Both the position numbers and the translations under genes were made by a program. Positions 8,455-16,905 of a stretch of 64,000 bases of DNA are shown here, one piece after another. The notes beneath the pieces are model-generated. The model saw only the letters and a list, made by a program, of their open reading frames with translations. It was not told where the DNA came from and did not search any database. Numbering within the stretch: the stretch's first letter is position 1; the number at the start of each line of letters is the position of its first letter. This stretch comes from Nocardiopsis quinghaiensis (GTDB lineage: Bacteria; Actinomycetota; Actinomycetes; Streptosporangiales; Streptosporangiaceae), in the NCBI RefSeq assembly GCF_008638365.1, contig NZ_VWVU01000006.1:1-64000 (forward strand). Reading direction: 5' to 3'.

Positions 8455-10038
8455 CTACGCGGAGTTCCTGGCGTCCTTCCCGTCCCGGGAGCCGCTCTCC
8501 GCGTCCTCTCCGCCTTCCCTGTCCTGTTCCGCGCCGCCGACGGTGGTGGCCAGCGGCTTCTCGGTGATGAACCAGGAGAGCGCGAACCCGACCAGCGCGA
8601 TCGGAACCACGTAGAGGAAGATCGGGGGCAGGGCACCGGCGAAGGCGTCCACGATGAAATCGCGCACCGGGCCGGGCAGGCTCTGCAGCATCTCCGGAGT
8701 CATGGAGCTGATCCCGGCCTCACCGCCCTCGAACTCCAGACCGCCGCCCGGCACGTCGGCCACCCGCTCGTTGAGACGGGACACGAAGACCGATCCGAAC
8801 ACGGCGATGCCGAAGGACGCACCGATCTGGCGGAAGTAGTTGTTCGCCGAGGTGGCGGCGCCGAGGTCGCGGCGGGGAGCCGTGTTCTGCACGATCAGCA
8901 CCAGGTTCTGCATCACCATGCCCACGCCCAGGCCCATGACCAGCATCGCCGAGCCGTTGTAGAGGTAGGAGGTGTCGGCGTCCATCCGGGAGAGCAGGAC
9001 CAGGCCCAGCGTGATGATGGCGGTGCCGATGATGGGCCAGTGCTTGTAGCGGCCGGTCGCGGAGATGAGGCGGCCCGTCGTGATGGTGCTGGTGAGCATG
9101 CCGAGCACCATGGGAAGCATGAGCAGTCCGGACTCGGTGGCGCTGGCACCCTTGACCATCTGCAGGAACGTGGGCAGATAGGAGACCGTGGAGAACATCG
9201 CGATACCCACCGTGATGCCGATCAGCGCGGTGAGGACGAAGTCGCGGTCACGGAAGAGACGCAGCGGGATGATCGGCTCGGCCGCGCGCCGCTCCACCCA
9301 CACGAACAGGAACGCCGCCGCGACCGCTCCGGCGCCCAGGCCGAGGATCTGCGGGCTCACCCAGTCGTAGGTGTGGCCGCCCCAACTGGTCACCAGCACC
9401 AGGCACACGCTCGTGGCGGCCAGGAGCACGGTGCCCGTGTAGTCCAGCTTCGGCCTGGGCCCCTCGGGCTTGGGCAGGCGGATCATGGTCGCCGCCGCGA
9501 CCAGGGCGATCGCCCCCAGGGGCAGGTTGATGTAGAAGATCCAGCGCCAGTCCAGGTGGTCGGTGAAGAAGCCGCCGAGCAGCGGACCGGCGATCGAGGA
9601 GACCCCGAACACGGCGCCCATGATGCCCATGTACTTGCCGCGCTCCCGCGGGGAGACGACGTCGGCGATGATCGCCTGGGCGCTGATCATCAGGCCGCCG
9701 CCCCCGATGCCCTGCAGGGCGCGGAAGAGGATGAGCTGGGTCATGTCCTGGGCGATCCCGGACAGCACGGATCCGAGCAGGAAGACCACGATCGCGAACA
9801 GGTACACGTAGCGGCGGCCGAAGATGTCGCCCGCCTTGCCGTAGATGGGCATGCCGACGGTGGCCGCGAGCATGTACGCGGTGACGACCCAGGACAGGTG
9901 CTCCAGGCCGTTGAGCTCGCCGACGATGGTGGGCAGGGCCGTGGCGACGATGGTCTGGTCCAGGGAGGCCAGCAGCATCGTCAGGATGATCGCCAGGAAG
10001 ATCCAGCGCAGCCTGGTGCGGCTGGGAGTGGTGGGCAT
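8455..10038 (-). CDS. DHA2-family MFS multidrug transporter (14 helices)
   Basis: A 527-residue drug:proton antiporter of the 14-helix DHA2 branch. Family signatures: '[13 protein letters not shown]' in the first helix with the membrane Asp, '[10 protein letters not shown]' (motif A), '[14 protein letters not shown]' at helices 5-6. The hydrophilic C-terminal tail (about 40 residues) is rich in Glu, Gly and Ser. The TetR gene at 10088-10702 lies immediately upstream in the same direction, an arrangement typical of efflux pumps with a local repressor. The ligand is not deducible. Confidence 0.9.
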   Translation of the reverse strand: MPTTPSRTRLRWIFLAIILTMLLASLDQTIVATALPTIVGELNGLEHLSWVVTAYMLAATVGMPIYGKAGDIFGRRYVYLFAIVVFLLGSVLSGIAQDMTQLILFRALQGIGGGGLMISAQAIIADVVSPRERGKYMGIMGAVFGVSSIAGPLLGGFFTDHLDWRWIFYINLPLGAIALVAAATMIRLPKPEGPRPKLDYTGTVLLAATSVCLVLVTSWGGHTYDWVSPQILGLGAGAVAAAFLFVWVERRAAEPIIPLRLFRDRDFVLTALIGITVGIAMFSTVSYLPTFLQMVKGASATESGLLMLPMVLGMLTSTITTGRLISATGRYKHWPIIGTAIITLGLVLLSRMDADTSYLYNGSAMLVMGLGVGMVMQNLVLIVQNTAPRRDLGAATSANNYFRQIGASFGIAVFGSVFVSRLNERVADVPGGGLEFEGGEAGISSMTPEMLQSLPGPVRDFIVDAFAGALPPIFLYVVPIALVGFALSWFITEKPLATTVGGAEQDREGGEDAESGSRDGKDARNSA

Positions 10039-10087
10039 GGGACTCCGTTCGCCTGCTAGGAGGCCCCGAGGGGCCGGAGTGCCCCGG

Positions 10088-10702
10088 TCAGCTGGTGGGC
10101 GTGGACGGCCCGTAGGCCTCGCCCAGATGGCGGAAGGCCGCGCGGATCTTGGCGCGGACGTCCGCGGTCTCCTCGCTCTCCGAGAAGTGGAGGCTCTTCA
10201 TGGTGTGGCGCATCACCGACATGGCCGACGCGGCGACCAGGAGGGGCTGGTCGTCCTCGGGCGAGACGCCGGTCCGCTCGGCGATGGCCGCGGCGAGTTC
10301 CATTTCCACGTTGTGGAAGCGGGCGAGCATGCCGCGCACGAGCTGGGGCTCGCGTTCCATGAGTTTCCTGCGCAGGCGCATGTCGGCGCGCTGCGTGGCG
10401 AGGTCGTCGGTACTGACCAGGAACGTGATCAGCACGGTGATGAGGTCCTCGACGAAGTCGCCGGTGGGGCCGCCGTTGACGAACTCCCGCCGCGTCTCCT
10501 CGTCGGGAGTCCCCGGAACGTCGCCGAGGAGGGCGTCCTCCTTGGTGGCGAAGTAGTTGAAGAAGGTCCGGGTGGAGACGTCGGCCTCGGCCGCGATCTC
10601 CTCCACCGTCACGTTCTCCAGACCGCGGTCCAGGATGAGGCTCACGGCCGCGTCCTGGAGGGCGCGGCGCGTGGCCTGCTTCTTGCGTTCGCGCAGCCCC
10701 AA
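10088..10702 (-). CDS. TetR-family regulator of the DHA2 pump
   Basis: A 204-residue TetR protein. The helix-turn-helix is clear near the N-terminus ('[26 protein letters not shown]'). Start TTG 10702 is preferred because GGAGG lies 4-5 bp upstream and the product then begins MGLRERKKQ, the usual TetR N-terminus; the frame continues upstream to a TTG at 10726 without a ribosome site. The divergent ligand-binding half resembles MftR-type actinomycete regulators with a TetR_C domain. Probably represses itself and the downstream transporter. Confidence 0.88.
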   Translation of the reverse strand: MGLRERKKQATRRALQDAAVSLILDRGLENVTVEEIAAEADVSTRTFFNYFATKEDALLGDVPGTPDEETRREFVNGGPTGDFVEDLITVLITFLVSTDDLATQRADMRLRRKLMEREPQLVRGMLARFHNVEMELAAAIAERTGVSPEDDQPLLVAASAMSVMRHTMKSLHFSESEETADVRAKIRAAFRHLGEAYGPSTPTS

Positions 10703-10729
10703 TGGTCCTCCCCCGTGCACGACCAATTA

Positions 10730-10744
10730 TTGCAGACCATGCAA
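10730..10744. promoter_or_regulatory. Candidate TetR operator
   Basis: TTGCA-N5-TGCAA palindrome in an unusually AT-rich patch about 30 bp upstream of the TetR start. Position and symmetry fit an autoregulatory operator; this is inference. Confidence 0.45.
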
Positions 10745-10801
10745 ACTTTCTCAACAGGTATTCTTTCGGGCCGAAAGCCACGCGTACCGGGATGTGCGGC
10801 G

Positions 10802-10829
10802 GTGCGGCCCCACCAACGCGGGGCCGCAC
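10802..10829. terminator. GC hairpin after PPOX gene
   Basis: Perfect 10-bp stem GTGCGGCCCC/GGGGCCGCAC with an 8-nt loop just beyond the stop of the minus-strand gene at 10836. There is no T-run, as is usual in this genome. Confidence 0.7.
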
Positions 10830-10835
10830 ACGCTC

Positions 10836-11222
10836 CTACCGGCCCACGAAGCGCTCGGGGCGGACGTAGACGATGACGCGCTCTTCCTCGGGGTCGTCCC
10901 AGGGGTAGGGCTTTCCGAGGTACTTCTGGGCCATCTCGTTGATGAAGGCCTTGTCCTCGTCCTTCTCCACCCGGTCACACACGCCGCGGACCTCCACGTA
11001 CATGTAGGGGTCGTCGGGGTCGACGGCCGACACCGCGATCCGGCCGTCGCGCTTGAGGTTGTGCAGCTTCTGCCGGGTCGTGGTCTGGCTGAACCTGAGG
11101 AACTCGCCGTCCCAGTCGATCCACACGGGGCTGGACTGGGGCGCACCGTCCGGGCCGAGGGTCGCCACGTGCCCGAACGCGGGCTTGCGCAGGACCGCCT
11201 GCTGCTTCTCGGAGAACGCCAT
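10836..11222 (-). CDS. PPOX-class F420/FMN-dependent oxidoreductase
   Basis: A 128-residue split-barrel flavin/deazaflavin-binding protein. The typical beginning 'MAFSEKQQAVLRKPAFGHVATLGPDGAPQSSPVW' and the 'TTTRQKLHNLKRDGR' segment match actinobacterial 'PPOX class F420-dependent' enzymes, which reduce small substrates or bind F420. The specific substrate is unknown. Start ATG 11222 gives the standard length; the frame is open further upstream but without family character. Confidence 0.88.
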   Translation of the reverse strand: MAFSEKQQAVLRKPAFGHVATLGPDGAPQSSPVWIDWDGEFLRFSQTTTRQKLHNLKRDGRIAVSAVDPDDPYMYVEVRGVCDRVEKDEDKAFINEMAQKYLGKPYPWDDPEEERVIVYVRPERFVGR

Positions 11223-11529
11223 GATGCTCCTTGTCGTCGGTTGGCTCGGAATGCCCTCCGAGTACACCAACACGCCCCGTCGCGGACGCGGCGACGCGCC
11301 AGGAAAGCCCGCGCACACGGCTTGCGTGCCACGTCGCCGCACGCACTGGTTCCGGGGCGCACCGTGCGCGGTCTCCTCGTAGCGCCGACGGGTCACCGGG
11401 ACCGCCTCCGGCTCTCCCCGCCAACGGCTGGATCCTCTCCACACAAGCGTGTTCACCGCTCCACGACCGTTGTGGCGCTGCGGTAGAGTTGTCCCCGGTG
11501 AAACTCCGGCAGCGCCCGGACGTCCACAC
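11223..11529. other. Intergenic region before tRNA-Lys
   Basis: 307 bp between the divergent PPOX gene and tRNA-Lys. It should carry both promoters. A TAGAGT hexamer at about 11484 could be the tRNA -10 box, but no convincing -35 was found. No gene seen. Confidence 0.35.
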
Positions 11530-11605
11530 GGGGCCTTAGCTCAATTGGCAGAGCAGCGGACTTTTAATCCGCGGGTTCAGGGTTCGATCCCCTGGGGCCC
11601 TACCA
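11530..11605 (+). tRNA. tRNA-Lys (TTT), integration hotspot
   Basis: Complete cloverleaf: acceptor GGGGCCT/GGGCCCT (G-T pairs at both ends of the stem), D-arm AGCTCAATTGGCAGAGC, anticodon loop CTTTTAA giving TTT, T-arm with GGTTCGATC. CCA is encoded (11603-11605). The 3' 50 nt (11556-11605) recur at 20417-20466 with two mismatches and in degraded form at 21545-21594. Confidence 0.95.
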
Positions 11606-11610
11606 CACGA

Positions 11611-11657
11611 GACCCCGGGTCAGAGCACATGTAGCGTGCTCCCGACCTGGGGTCTTT
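11611..11657 (+). terminator. Terminator of tRNA-Lys
   Basis: Long two-part hairpin: GACCCCGGGTC pairs with GACCTGGGGTC and the inner AGCAC pairs with GTGCT; TTT follows. The outer stem is also present after the tRNA copies at 20467 and 21595. Confidence 0.85.
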
Positions 11658-12040
11658 GCATGCCTGGTACCTCGAAAATGCTCCTGGTGCGCTCCCCGGT
11701 ACGGGCGGAGCGCAAGATCAGCAGAGATCCACCTCAACACGGCCCGGCGCGGAACGCCTGCCAGATGCGCACGAGACCGGCCAACTCTTCGAGCTCCCCC
11801 GGCCCCCAGCGAACCGGCATACGCGCCAAGGCAGCCCGTACCCGTGCTCACACGGTCGTCCTGCCGAACCAGGTACGGGCACGCTCCCCGGTGACGCCTA
11901 CGGCGCTTCCCACGGCGGTCACTCACCATCTCTCCTCCTTCTCTTCCCTCTGCCTCAAGCCAGCCAGACCGGAACACCATGAGTGTCAATGGCTCCGGAA
12001 GAAGCCGGAGCTGCGCTTCCCATGGCGGCGGTGACCGAGG
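11658..12040. other. Left flank of island, no confident gene
   Basis: About 380 bp. The first 45 bp resemble the sequence after the second tRNA copy (20520-20560). On the minus strand a short open segment at about 11750-11860 reads like a protein C-terminus (ending ELAGLVRIWQAFRAGPC) but has no start or upstream domain, so it may be a decayed gene end. Nothing else is supported. Confidence 0.35.
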
Positions 12041-12523
12041 TCAAGCAGCCGTGGACGAAGCCCCGTCGGCCTTCCGCCGAGCACGTTCGTCCACCAGACA
12101 CCGAACGGCATCGGCATCGATCTCGCCCCCGTCCGGGGCCACCGCGAACCACACCCGTTTGCCCTCACCACAGCGGTAGGCACCGCACACCTCGCGAGTG
12201 AAGGCCTGGATGAGCCCCAGCCCGCGACCGTGCTCGGCCACCGCATCCGCCAACTCCCACGTCTGCGGGAAGACCGGCACCGTGGCCTCGGTGTCGTACA
12301 CCTCGATCACGGCGCAGTGCCCGGGCTTCGACCACACCTCCACGCCCACCTCCGGCCGCCCATGCACGAGGGCGTTCGTGAACGCCTCACTCACGGCCAG
12401 CCGAGCTGCTGCACGCCCCGCCTCCCCCACTCCGGCCGCCACCAGAGCGTGGTCGACCAGACCACGGGCCAGACCCACGTCCACCGGCCTCGGCCTCACC
12501 CAGGAACACACGACCCCGTCCAT
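12041..12523 (-). CDS. Anti-sigma-type ATP-binding protein (HATPase_c_2)
   Basis: A 160-residue GHKL-fold ATP-binding protein like the RsbW/SpoIIAB group. It shows the N-box 'LAVSEAFTNALVHG' and the G-box 'EHGRGLGLIQAF'. In actinomycetes such proteins next to an XRE (DUF5753) and a DUF397 gene form a recurring regulatory trio, as here. It is divergent from the XRE gene, with a 205-bp shared upstream region. It may bind a sigma factor or modulate the adjacent regulator; the partner is not visible in this window. Confidence 0.85.
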   Translation of the reverse strand: MDGVVCSWVRPRPVDVGLARGLVDHALVAAGVGEAGRAAARLAVSEAFTNALVHGRPEVGVEVWSKPGHCAVIEVYDTEATVPVFPQTWELADAVAEHGRGLGLIQAFTREVCGAYRCGEGKRVWFAVAPDGGEIDADAVRCLVDERARRKADGASSTAA

Positions 12524-12609
12524 CGAGCACCACCTCGCCTACGTCCATACCGAATCGACACAGCAGGACCCGTCACCCATCCGGCATCAGTCCGCTTGCA
12601 TCCATCATG

Positions 12610-12627
12610 ATTTGCAACAACGCAAAT
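12610..12627. promoter_or_regulatory. Inverted repeat in ATPase/XRE divergent promoter region
   Basis: ATTTGC-N6-GCAAAT palindrome within a strikingly AT-rich patch, with another TTTGCG downstream and a TACAAT hexamer at 12653-12658 that could be a -10 box for the XRE gene. A likely operator for the XRE protein; inferred from symmetry and place only. Confidence 0.45.
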
Positions 12628-12728
12628 TACAAGTGCAGCAAGTTGATTTGCGTACAATGAGTAATGATGCGTGCTTCTCTGTCAGTGGGAAGATGACAAC
12701 GCCAGCACAGCGACGACAGGAGGTGGAG

Positions 12729-13586
12729 ATGCCCGAGGGCACTCCGGTCCAGGGCTCCCCCGCCCGGCGGCACTACCTGATCAGCCAGCTCAAGCGACTA
12801 CGTGCCAGGACCGGCCTGTCGCAGGAGGAGGCCGCCGAGGAGATGGGCTGGCACAAGTCCAAGGTCTCCCGTATCGAGAACGGGAAGTGGAAGCGCCTCA
12901 GCGGCCCGGAGATCGACGCCCTCTGCCGCTTCTACACGGCGCCCGACGAGCTACGCGAGGAACTCACCCACATCGCCAAGGCAGCCAGCCGCAACCGCTC
13001 CTCCGCCTGGTGGAACGCCTATGAGGACATCCCCGGCGGCGCGTACTACCCGCTGGAGTACGAGGCCGACCAGATCTTCGAGTACACCCTCGGGCTCTTC
13101 AGCGGCCTGGCCCAGCACCCCGACTACATTCGAGCCCTGATGGGTCGCGGAGCCGTGCCCGACGAGGCCGAACGAGAGCGCAGGCTGGAAGCCCGAGTGG
13201 AACGGACCCGCAGCATCCTCTATCGCGAATCTCCCTCGCAGATGTGGTGGGTCATCGACGAGCCGGTCCTCACCTGCCAGGTGGGTGGCCCCAAGGTGAT
13301 GCGCACCCAGCTCGAACACCTCCTGGAGCTGAGCGACCACCCCAGAATCGACCTCCAGGTCCTGCCCCAGTCCGAAGGCATGAGCCTGAACTACGGGTTC
13401 TGCCTACTGTGGATCGGTGACGACCGCGTCGGGCACGTGGACGTCCCGCCACAGGGTCTGTTGTTCGACGCACCCGAGGACGTGCAACACCACGAGTTGA
13501 GGTCCAACCACCTCCGGGCCGCGGCCATGTCCCAAGAGCGTTCCCGCGACCTGATCCGAACCCGAATCACCGAACTCGACGCATGA
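12729..13586 (+). CDS. XRE-family regulator with DUF5753 domain
   Basis: A 285-residue transcription regulator. The N-terminal helix-turn-helix is 'LRARTGLSQEEAAEEMGWHKSKVSRIENGKWK' (residues about 25-55); the remaining 210 residues are the DUF5753 domain common in actinomycete Scr1/WhiJ-like regulators. Start ATG 12729 has a perfect AGGAGG at 12718-12723; an in-frame ATG at 12693 lacks one. The next gene (DUF397) overlaps its stop (ATGA). Members of this family control development and antibiotic production, so it is a candidate regulator of the nearby lasso cluster. Confidence 0.92.
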   Translation: MPEGTPVQGSPARRHYLISQLKRLRARTGLSQEEAAEEMGWHKSKVSRIENGKWKRLSGPEIDALCRFYTAPDELREELTHIAKAASRNRSSAWWNAYEDIPGGAYYPLEYEADQIFEYTLGLFSGLAQHPDYIRALMGRGAVPDEAERERRLEARVERTRSILYRESPSQMWWVIDEPVLTCQVGGPKVMRTQLEHLLELSDHPRIDLQVLPQSEGMSLNYGFCLLWIGDDRVGHVDVPPQGLLFDAPEDVQHHELRSNHLRAAAMSQERSRDLIRTRITELDA

Positions 13587-13786
13587 ACGAGGTCTCACAG
13601 ATGAGCATCGCGAAGAAGCCCTGGCACAAGTCCAGCTACAGCAACGAGGCCGGCACGTGCGTGGAGGTCTCGGAAGGGGCCGTCACCGGTGTCCGGGACA
13701 GCCAGAATCCTCACCTGGCTTCCCTGGAGTTCCCCGCCTCGGCCTGGACCGGCTTCCTCTCAGGGATCGACTCCCCCAAAACGTGA
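13583..13786 (+). CDS. DUF397 protein
   Basis: A 67-residue protein with the family hallmarks 'WHKSSYSNEAGTCVEV', 'VRDSQNP' and 'FPASAWTGFL'. DUF397 proteins are short partners of XRE/DUF5753 regulators; the pair has been likened to toxin-antitoxin-like or signal-responsive modules, but the mechanism is not settled. Overlaps the regulator stop, so it is coupled to it. Translation could also begin at the internal ATG 13601. Convergent with the acetyltransferase of the lasso operon. Confidence 0.92.
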   Translation: MNEVSQMSIAKKPWHKSSYSNEAGTCVEVSEGAVTGVRDSQNPHLASLEFPASAWTGFLSGIDSPKT

Positions 13787-13828
13787 ACCCCTGTGTGCCC
13801 GCCCGGCGGCGGGCACACAGCTGGCGTT

Positions 13829-14404
13829 TCAGGTCGCGAACTGCGCCTTCACCAGGGACTTCCACGGAACGTCCTCGGGAACCGCGTCCATCAGCACGTC
13901 GTTGACGGTCTCGCCCAGCCACTGGTTGGAGTTGCGCCGTATCCCCTGTCGCTTGAACCCGGCCTTCTCGTAGGCGCGGATCGCCCCGGCGTTGGGTTCG
14001 ATCACCGTCAGGTACACGCACCGCAGGTTGGTCACGTGGAAGGCGTAGTCCAGCACCAGCCGGGTCGCCTCACTGCCCACACCCTTCCCTCGGGACTCCC
14101 CCATGGCCACCACGTACTCCCCGTTGCGGCGCATCGGATCGACGTACACCTGGGCCAGCCCGACAGGACGTGGTTCGTCCCCGCTCAGGTCGTAGACGGT
14201 GAACCGCAGTTCCCGGTCCGAAGCACGCCCGTAGCCCTCGACCAGGATCTCTCGGGTGGTCTCCATCGGCTGCGGGGTCTGCCGGTTGTAGCCGACGATC
14301 GTCGGAATCGACTGCTCCCACCGCCAGTACTCCTCCGCCAGATCGGCGCGCAACGGGCCGATCCCGGCCTTGTCCCCTCGAAGCCACATCAGGGGTTCAC
14401 TCAC
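13829..14404 (-). CDS. GNAT acetyltransferase of lasso peptide cluster
   Basis: A 191-residue GNAT-fold N-acetyltransferase. The acetyl-CoA site is seen as 'ESRGKGVGSEATRLVLDYAF' and the C-terminal part shows 'VIEPNAGAIRAYEKAGFKRQG', the classic RimJ/RimL-like pattern. Start GTG 14404 has GGAGGAGAG upstream and overlaps the stop of the preceding gene (GTGA), making it the last gene of the four-gene operon. By analogy with albusnodin, whose cluster acetyltransferase modifies a lysine of the core, it should acetylate Lys10 of the peptide here. The assignment to that lysine is inference. Confidence 0.85.
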   Translation of the reverse strand: MSEPLMWLRGDKAGIGPLRADLAEEYWRWEQSIPTIVGYNRQTPQPMETTREILVEGYGRASDRELRFTVYDLSGDEPRPVGLAQVYVDPMRRNGEYVVAMGESRGKGVGSEATRLVLDYAFHVTNLRCVYLTVIEPNAGAIRAYEKAGFKRQGIRRNSNQWLGETVNDVLMDAVPEDVPWKSLVKAQFAT

Positions 14405-15027
14405 GTGCTCTCCTCCATGCTGGGGATGGTCAGCAGTGCGGTGCACCGCCGTGTGCTGTCCGGCTCCTCCACAGGCCGGCCCTCCACCTCGATCCAGGCG
14501 TGCAGCCGGATGGGATCCGCGATCACCCCATGGCACCAGCGCACTCCACGCCCACGTATGGCCAGGGCCAGCACCGCGGCCACCGATTCTTCCAAGCACG
14601 CGACGCGCACGGGCGAGAACAAGCCCAGAGCCCGTACCGCGTGCACGGCTTTCTCGGCCTGGTGTATATCGGCTGCACGGCGATGCAGTCGGGACACGGC
14701 CTCCATGAGCCGGAGCATCCTCCCCATCCGGAACCGCCGCCGACCTCCCCAGGAGACGCCGAGCACCAGGAGGAGCGCCGCTGCGGCGGCCCATCGGTAG
14801 GGGCCGGGCACTCGGGGAAACTCGGAGAATCCCATTGGGAGTTCCTGAACACCCCAGCTCGCCTCCCACCGATGACCACTGACGGCCGGTGGCCCGTCCA
14901 CGGCCGACTGCCTTCCGGCCTCAGGAGAAAGGACACGAACGGCGCCGGTTCCGTAGTCAACGACCACGGTCGCTGCCCCCAGATCGCAGGCACGGATTTC
15001 AGGCAGGCCAACAGACGTGACCTTCAT
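14401..15027 (-). CDS. Lasso peptide B protein: fused recognition element and leader protease
   Basis: A 208-residue protein combining two lasso functions that are usually split in actinomycetes. Residues about 10-40 ('RACDLGAATVVVDYGTGAVRVL') resemble the PqqD-like B1 element that binds the leader; residues about 100-200 are the transglutaminase-like B2 protease that removes it, with catalytic Cys144 ('RVACLEESVA') and His176 ('IRLHAWIEVEG'). A hydrophobic stretch lies between them (79-93). Start ATG 15027 overlaps the stop of the synthetase gene (ATGA). The B1 part is short and less certain than B2. Confidence 0.85.
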   Translation of the reverse strand: MKVTSVGLPEIRACDLGAATVVVDYGTGAVRVLSPEAGRQSAVDGPPAVSGHRWEASWGVQELPMGFSEFPRVPGPYRWAAAAALLLVLGVSWGGRRRFRMGRMLRLMEAVSRLHRRAADIHQAEKAVHAVRALGLFSPVRVACLEESVAAVLALAIRGRGVRWCHGVIADPIRLHAWIEVEGRPVEEPDSTRRCTALLTIPSMEEST

Positions 15028-16715
15028 GCCGCCCTCACCTCGATCGTTTCCCATGGGATTGCCGGCGCGGAGCGGACCGCGCGAAGCCATGCCTCGGTGG
15101 CCACAGCGGACTCGACCTGGGCCAGTTCGTCACCCACACCCATGGCGGCGCGCCGCATCGATCCGCGCAACCCGGCGACATCGACCAGTCCTTCACCGGC
15201 CAGGTGGCCGTCAACGAAGCCGAGGAGTGCAGGCAGCGCCTTCCTCAACCCGTGGTGGTGGTCGCTGGAGGCGTCTCCCTTCGTGGTGCGCCGGGTGAGC
15301 CGTTCCGGGAACAGGTCACGCATGGCCTCGGCCATGATCGGCTTGTAGCGGGCCGGTCCTGGAAGGCCGTCGACCGGCACGGACAGATAGGCGTCGATGA
15401 CCTGAGAGTCGAAGTAAGGGTTGTGCAGCGCAATCCCGAAGGCCTCGGCGATCTGTACGTCGGAACGAGCCGTGCGGCCGGCCTGGGCCATCGTCCGCAT
15501 CAGGGCACGCAGGGTCGGGCTCTCTAGGGAGAAGGGGTCCTCGCCACCGGCCACGGGTTGCTTCGCACCGACCCAGGACGGGACCGGGGCCGGTTCTGCC
15601 CTGGAGTTCGCAGTTCGGAAGGCTTCCAGGATCGACATCCGCCGTACGTGCGCCCATCGAGCCGCCTCACCGAGAGCCCGACGGATCCTGGCCCGATTCA
15701 GGAGTTCGACCAGGTAGTACGGGGGCGTGAGGAGGAGAGCATCCCCGCCGTCTCCGGTCATGTGCATGTCGGAGCCGACTTCTTCGGTGAGCCAGGTCAA
15801 CTGTCCAGAGAAGTAGGCATAGGAGACCGTCGATGGCGCTGGTTCGTCCGTTGCGGGGACCAGATCGAGCTTCCCGTAGGGAGTGTGGTCGTCAGTGACC
15901 GGCATCCAGCGGTGATCGAGTCCCGGATGGTGGGCGGCCTCTCGGGCGTAGTCGAGGTCTCCGCCGTGGTGGACGCCTTCCGGATGAACGGTGACGCCCA
16001 CGATCCCGCGTCCCTCCGGTGCCAGGCGTTCCGCGGCCAGGAGTCCGAGCGCTGTGGAGTCGAATCCACCAGAGAAGTCCGTGCTCGGCCGCGCCGAGTG
16101 GTCGACACGGACAGCGACGGCGTCTTCTAGCGCGGATCGTAGCCGGAGTGCGTGGCCGTCGGCCATCGGGGTCGGTCGCCACATCGCCCTTGTGTCCGGT
16201 TCACGACGAACGGTCAGTCGGAGCCGGTGTCCGGGTGGCACGCGTGCGACCCCGTGGAAAAAGGAATCCGTTCCGGCCTCCGCCGTATCAGGGCTGACCA
16301 ACCGTGCGGCGACCTTGTCCAGGTTCACCACCGGCGCTCCGTCGAAGCCGGCCAGTAGGTGCGAGCTTGAGGCCCACAGCACTCCTTCAGGGGTTCGTCG
16401 CGTATACACCGGGATCGCCGAGGAGAGATCGGTCCAGATCGTGACTGTCCCCGGTTCGATCTGCGCCACGACATAGCTGCCCGGCCACCGCCAGACCACG
16501 TCGTCAGGCACAGTGTGCCCCGTAACCCGGACCAGTTCTTCCTCATCGACGCCGCAAGGGCCCAGCACCACTACGTGACGCCCTCGGTGAGAGGCGACAC
16601 GTCGCTCGTGCTCGGGCCAGTCAGAACTCGCCCATACCTGCGGCAGATACGGAGCGAGAGGGATGGAACCGCGGGGACGGGCGGAGGGCGGACCTGTCGA
16701 ACCACCGAACCACAT
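15024..16715 (-). CDS. Lasso peptide macrolactam synthetase (asparagine synthetase-like)
   Basis: A 563-residue homologue of asparagine synthetase B. It activates the acidic side chain of the core with ATP and closes the ring on the N-terminal amine. The pyrophosphatase motif 'STDFSGGFDSTAL' marks the synthetase domain, and 'MTGDGGDALLL' is the second conserved loop. The N-terminal glutaminase-like part lacks a catalytic Cys2, as expected for lasso C proteins. Start ATG 16715 has AGGAGAAAG in front. It follows the precursor gene by 61 bp and overlaps the next gene, so all are one operon. Confidence 0.93.
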   Translation of the reverse strand: MWFGGSTGPPSARPRGSIPLAPYLPQVWASSDWPEHERRVASHRGRHVVVLGPCGVDEEELVRVTGHTVPDDVVWRWPGSYVVAQIEPGTVTIWTDLSSAIPVYTRRTPEGVLWASSSHLLAGFDGAPVVNLDKVAARLVSPDTAEAGTDSFFHGVARVPPGHRLRLTVRREPDTRAMWRPTPMADGHALRLRSALEDAVAVRVDHSARPSTDFSGGFDSTALGLLAAERLAPEGRGIVGVTVHPEGVHHGGDLDYAREAAHHPGLDHRWMPVTDDHTPYGKLDLVPATDEPAPSTVSYAYFSGQLTWLTEEVGSDMHMTGDGGDALLLTPPYYLVELLNRARIRRALGEAARWAHVRRMSILEAFRTANSRAEPAPVPSWVGAKQPVAGGEDPFSLESPTLRALMRTMAQAGRTARSDVQIAEAFGIALHNPYFDSQVIDAYLSVPVDGLPGPARYKPIMAEAMRDLFPERLTRRTTKGDASSDHHHGLRKALPALLGFVDGHLAGEGLVDVAGLRGSMRRAAMGVGDELAQVESAVATEAWLRAVRSAPAIPWETIEVRAA

Positions 16716-16776
16716 GGGCTTTCTCCTGCGCTCTGAGCGGGTGCCCGGGAGGGGTTGCCCCGGGCACCCGAGGCGG

Positions 16777-16905
16777 TCAGTTGTAGGGGTTGCGCTTGTT
16801 CTCGTTCTGGGCCTGCCCCTGACCGAGGGTTAGTTCGGCAGCGTCTCCGAGCTCGACGACCACGACTCCAACGGCCTCCGGGGTCTCATTCCGTGTCTCG
16901 TCCAT
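16777..16905 (-). CDS. Lasso peptide precursor, albusnodin-like
   Basis: A 42-residue precursor. The leader is residues 1-27; Thr26 sits at the conserved -2 position before the cut. Core, residues 28-42: GQGQAQNENKRNPYN. Gly1 and Glu8 would form an eight-residue macrolactam ring, leaving a seven-residue tail with a bulky Tyr14. From memory, albusnodin of Streptomyces albus has core GQGGGQSEDKRRAYNC; the GQG start, Glu8, Lys10-Arg11 and the Tyr-Asn end agree. Start ATG 16905 has a purine-rich site GAGAGAAG. An upstream in-frame ATG at 16977 would add residues atypical of a leader. The processed peptide is predicted, not shown. Confidence 0.9.
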   Translation of the reverse strand: MDETRNETPEAVGVVVVELGDAAELTLGQGQAQNENKRNPYN

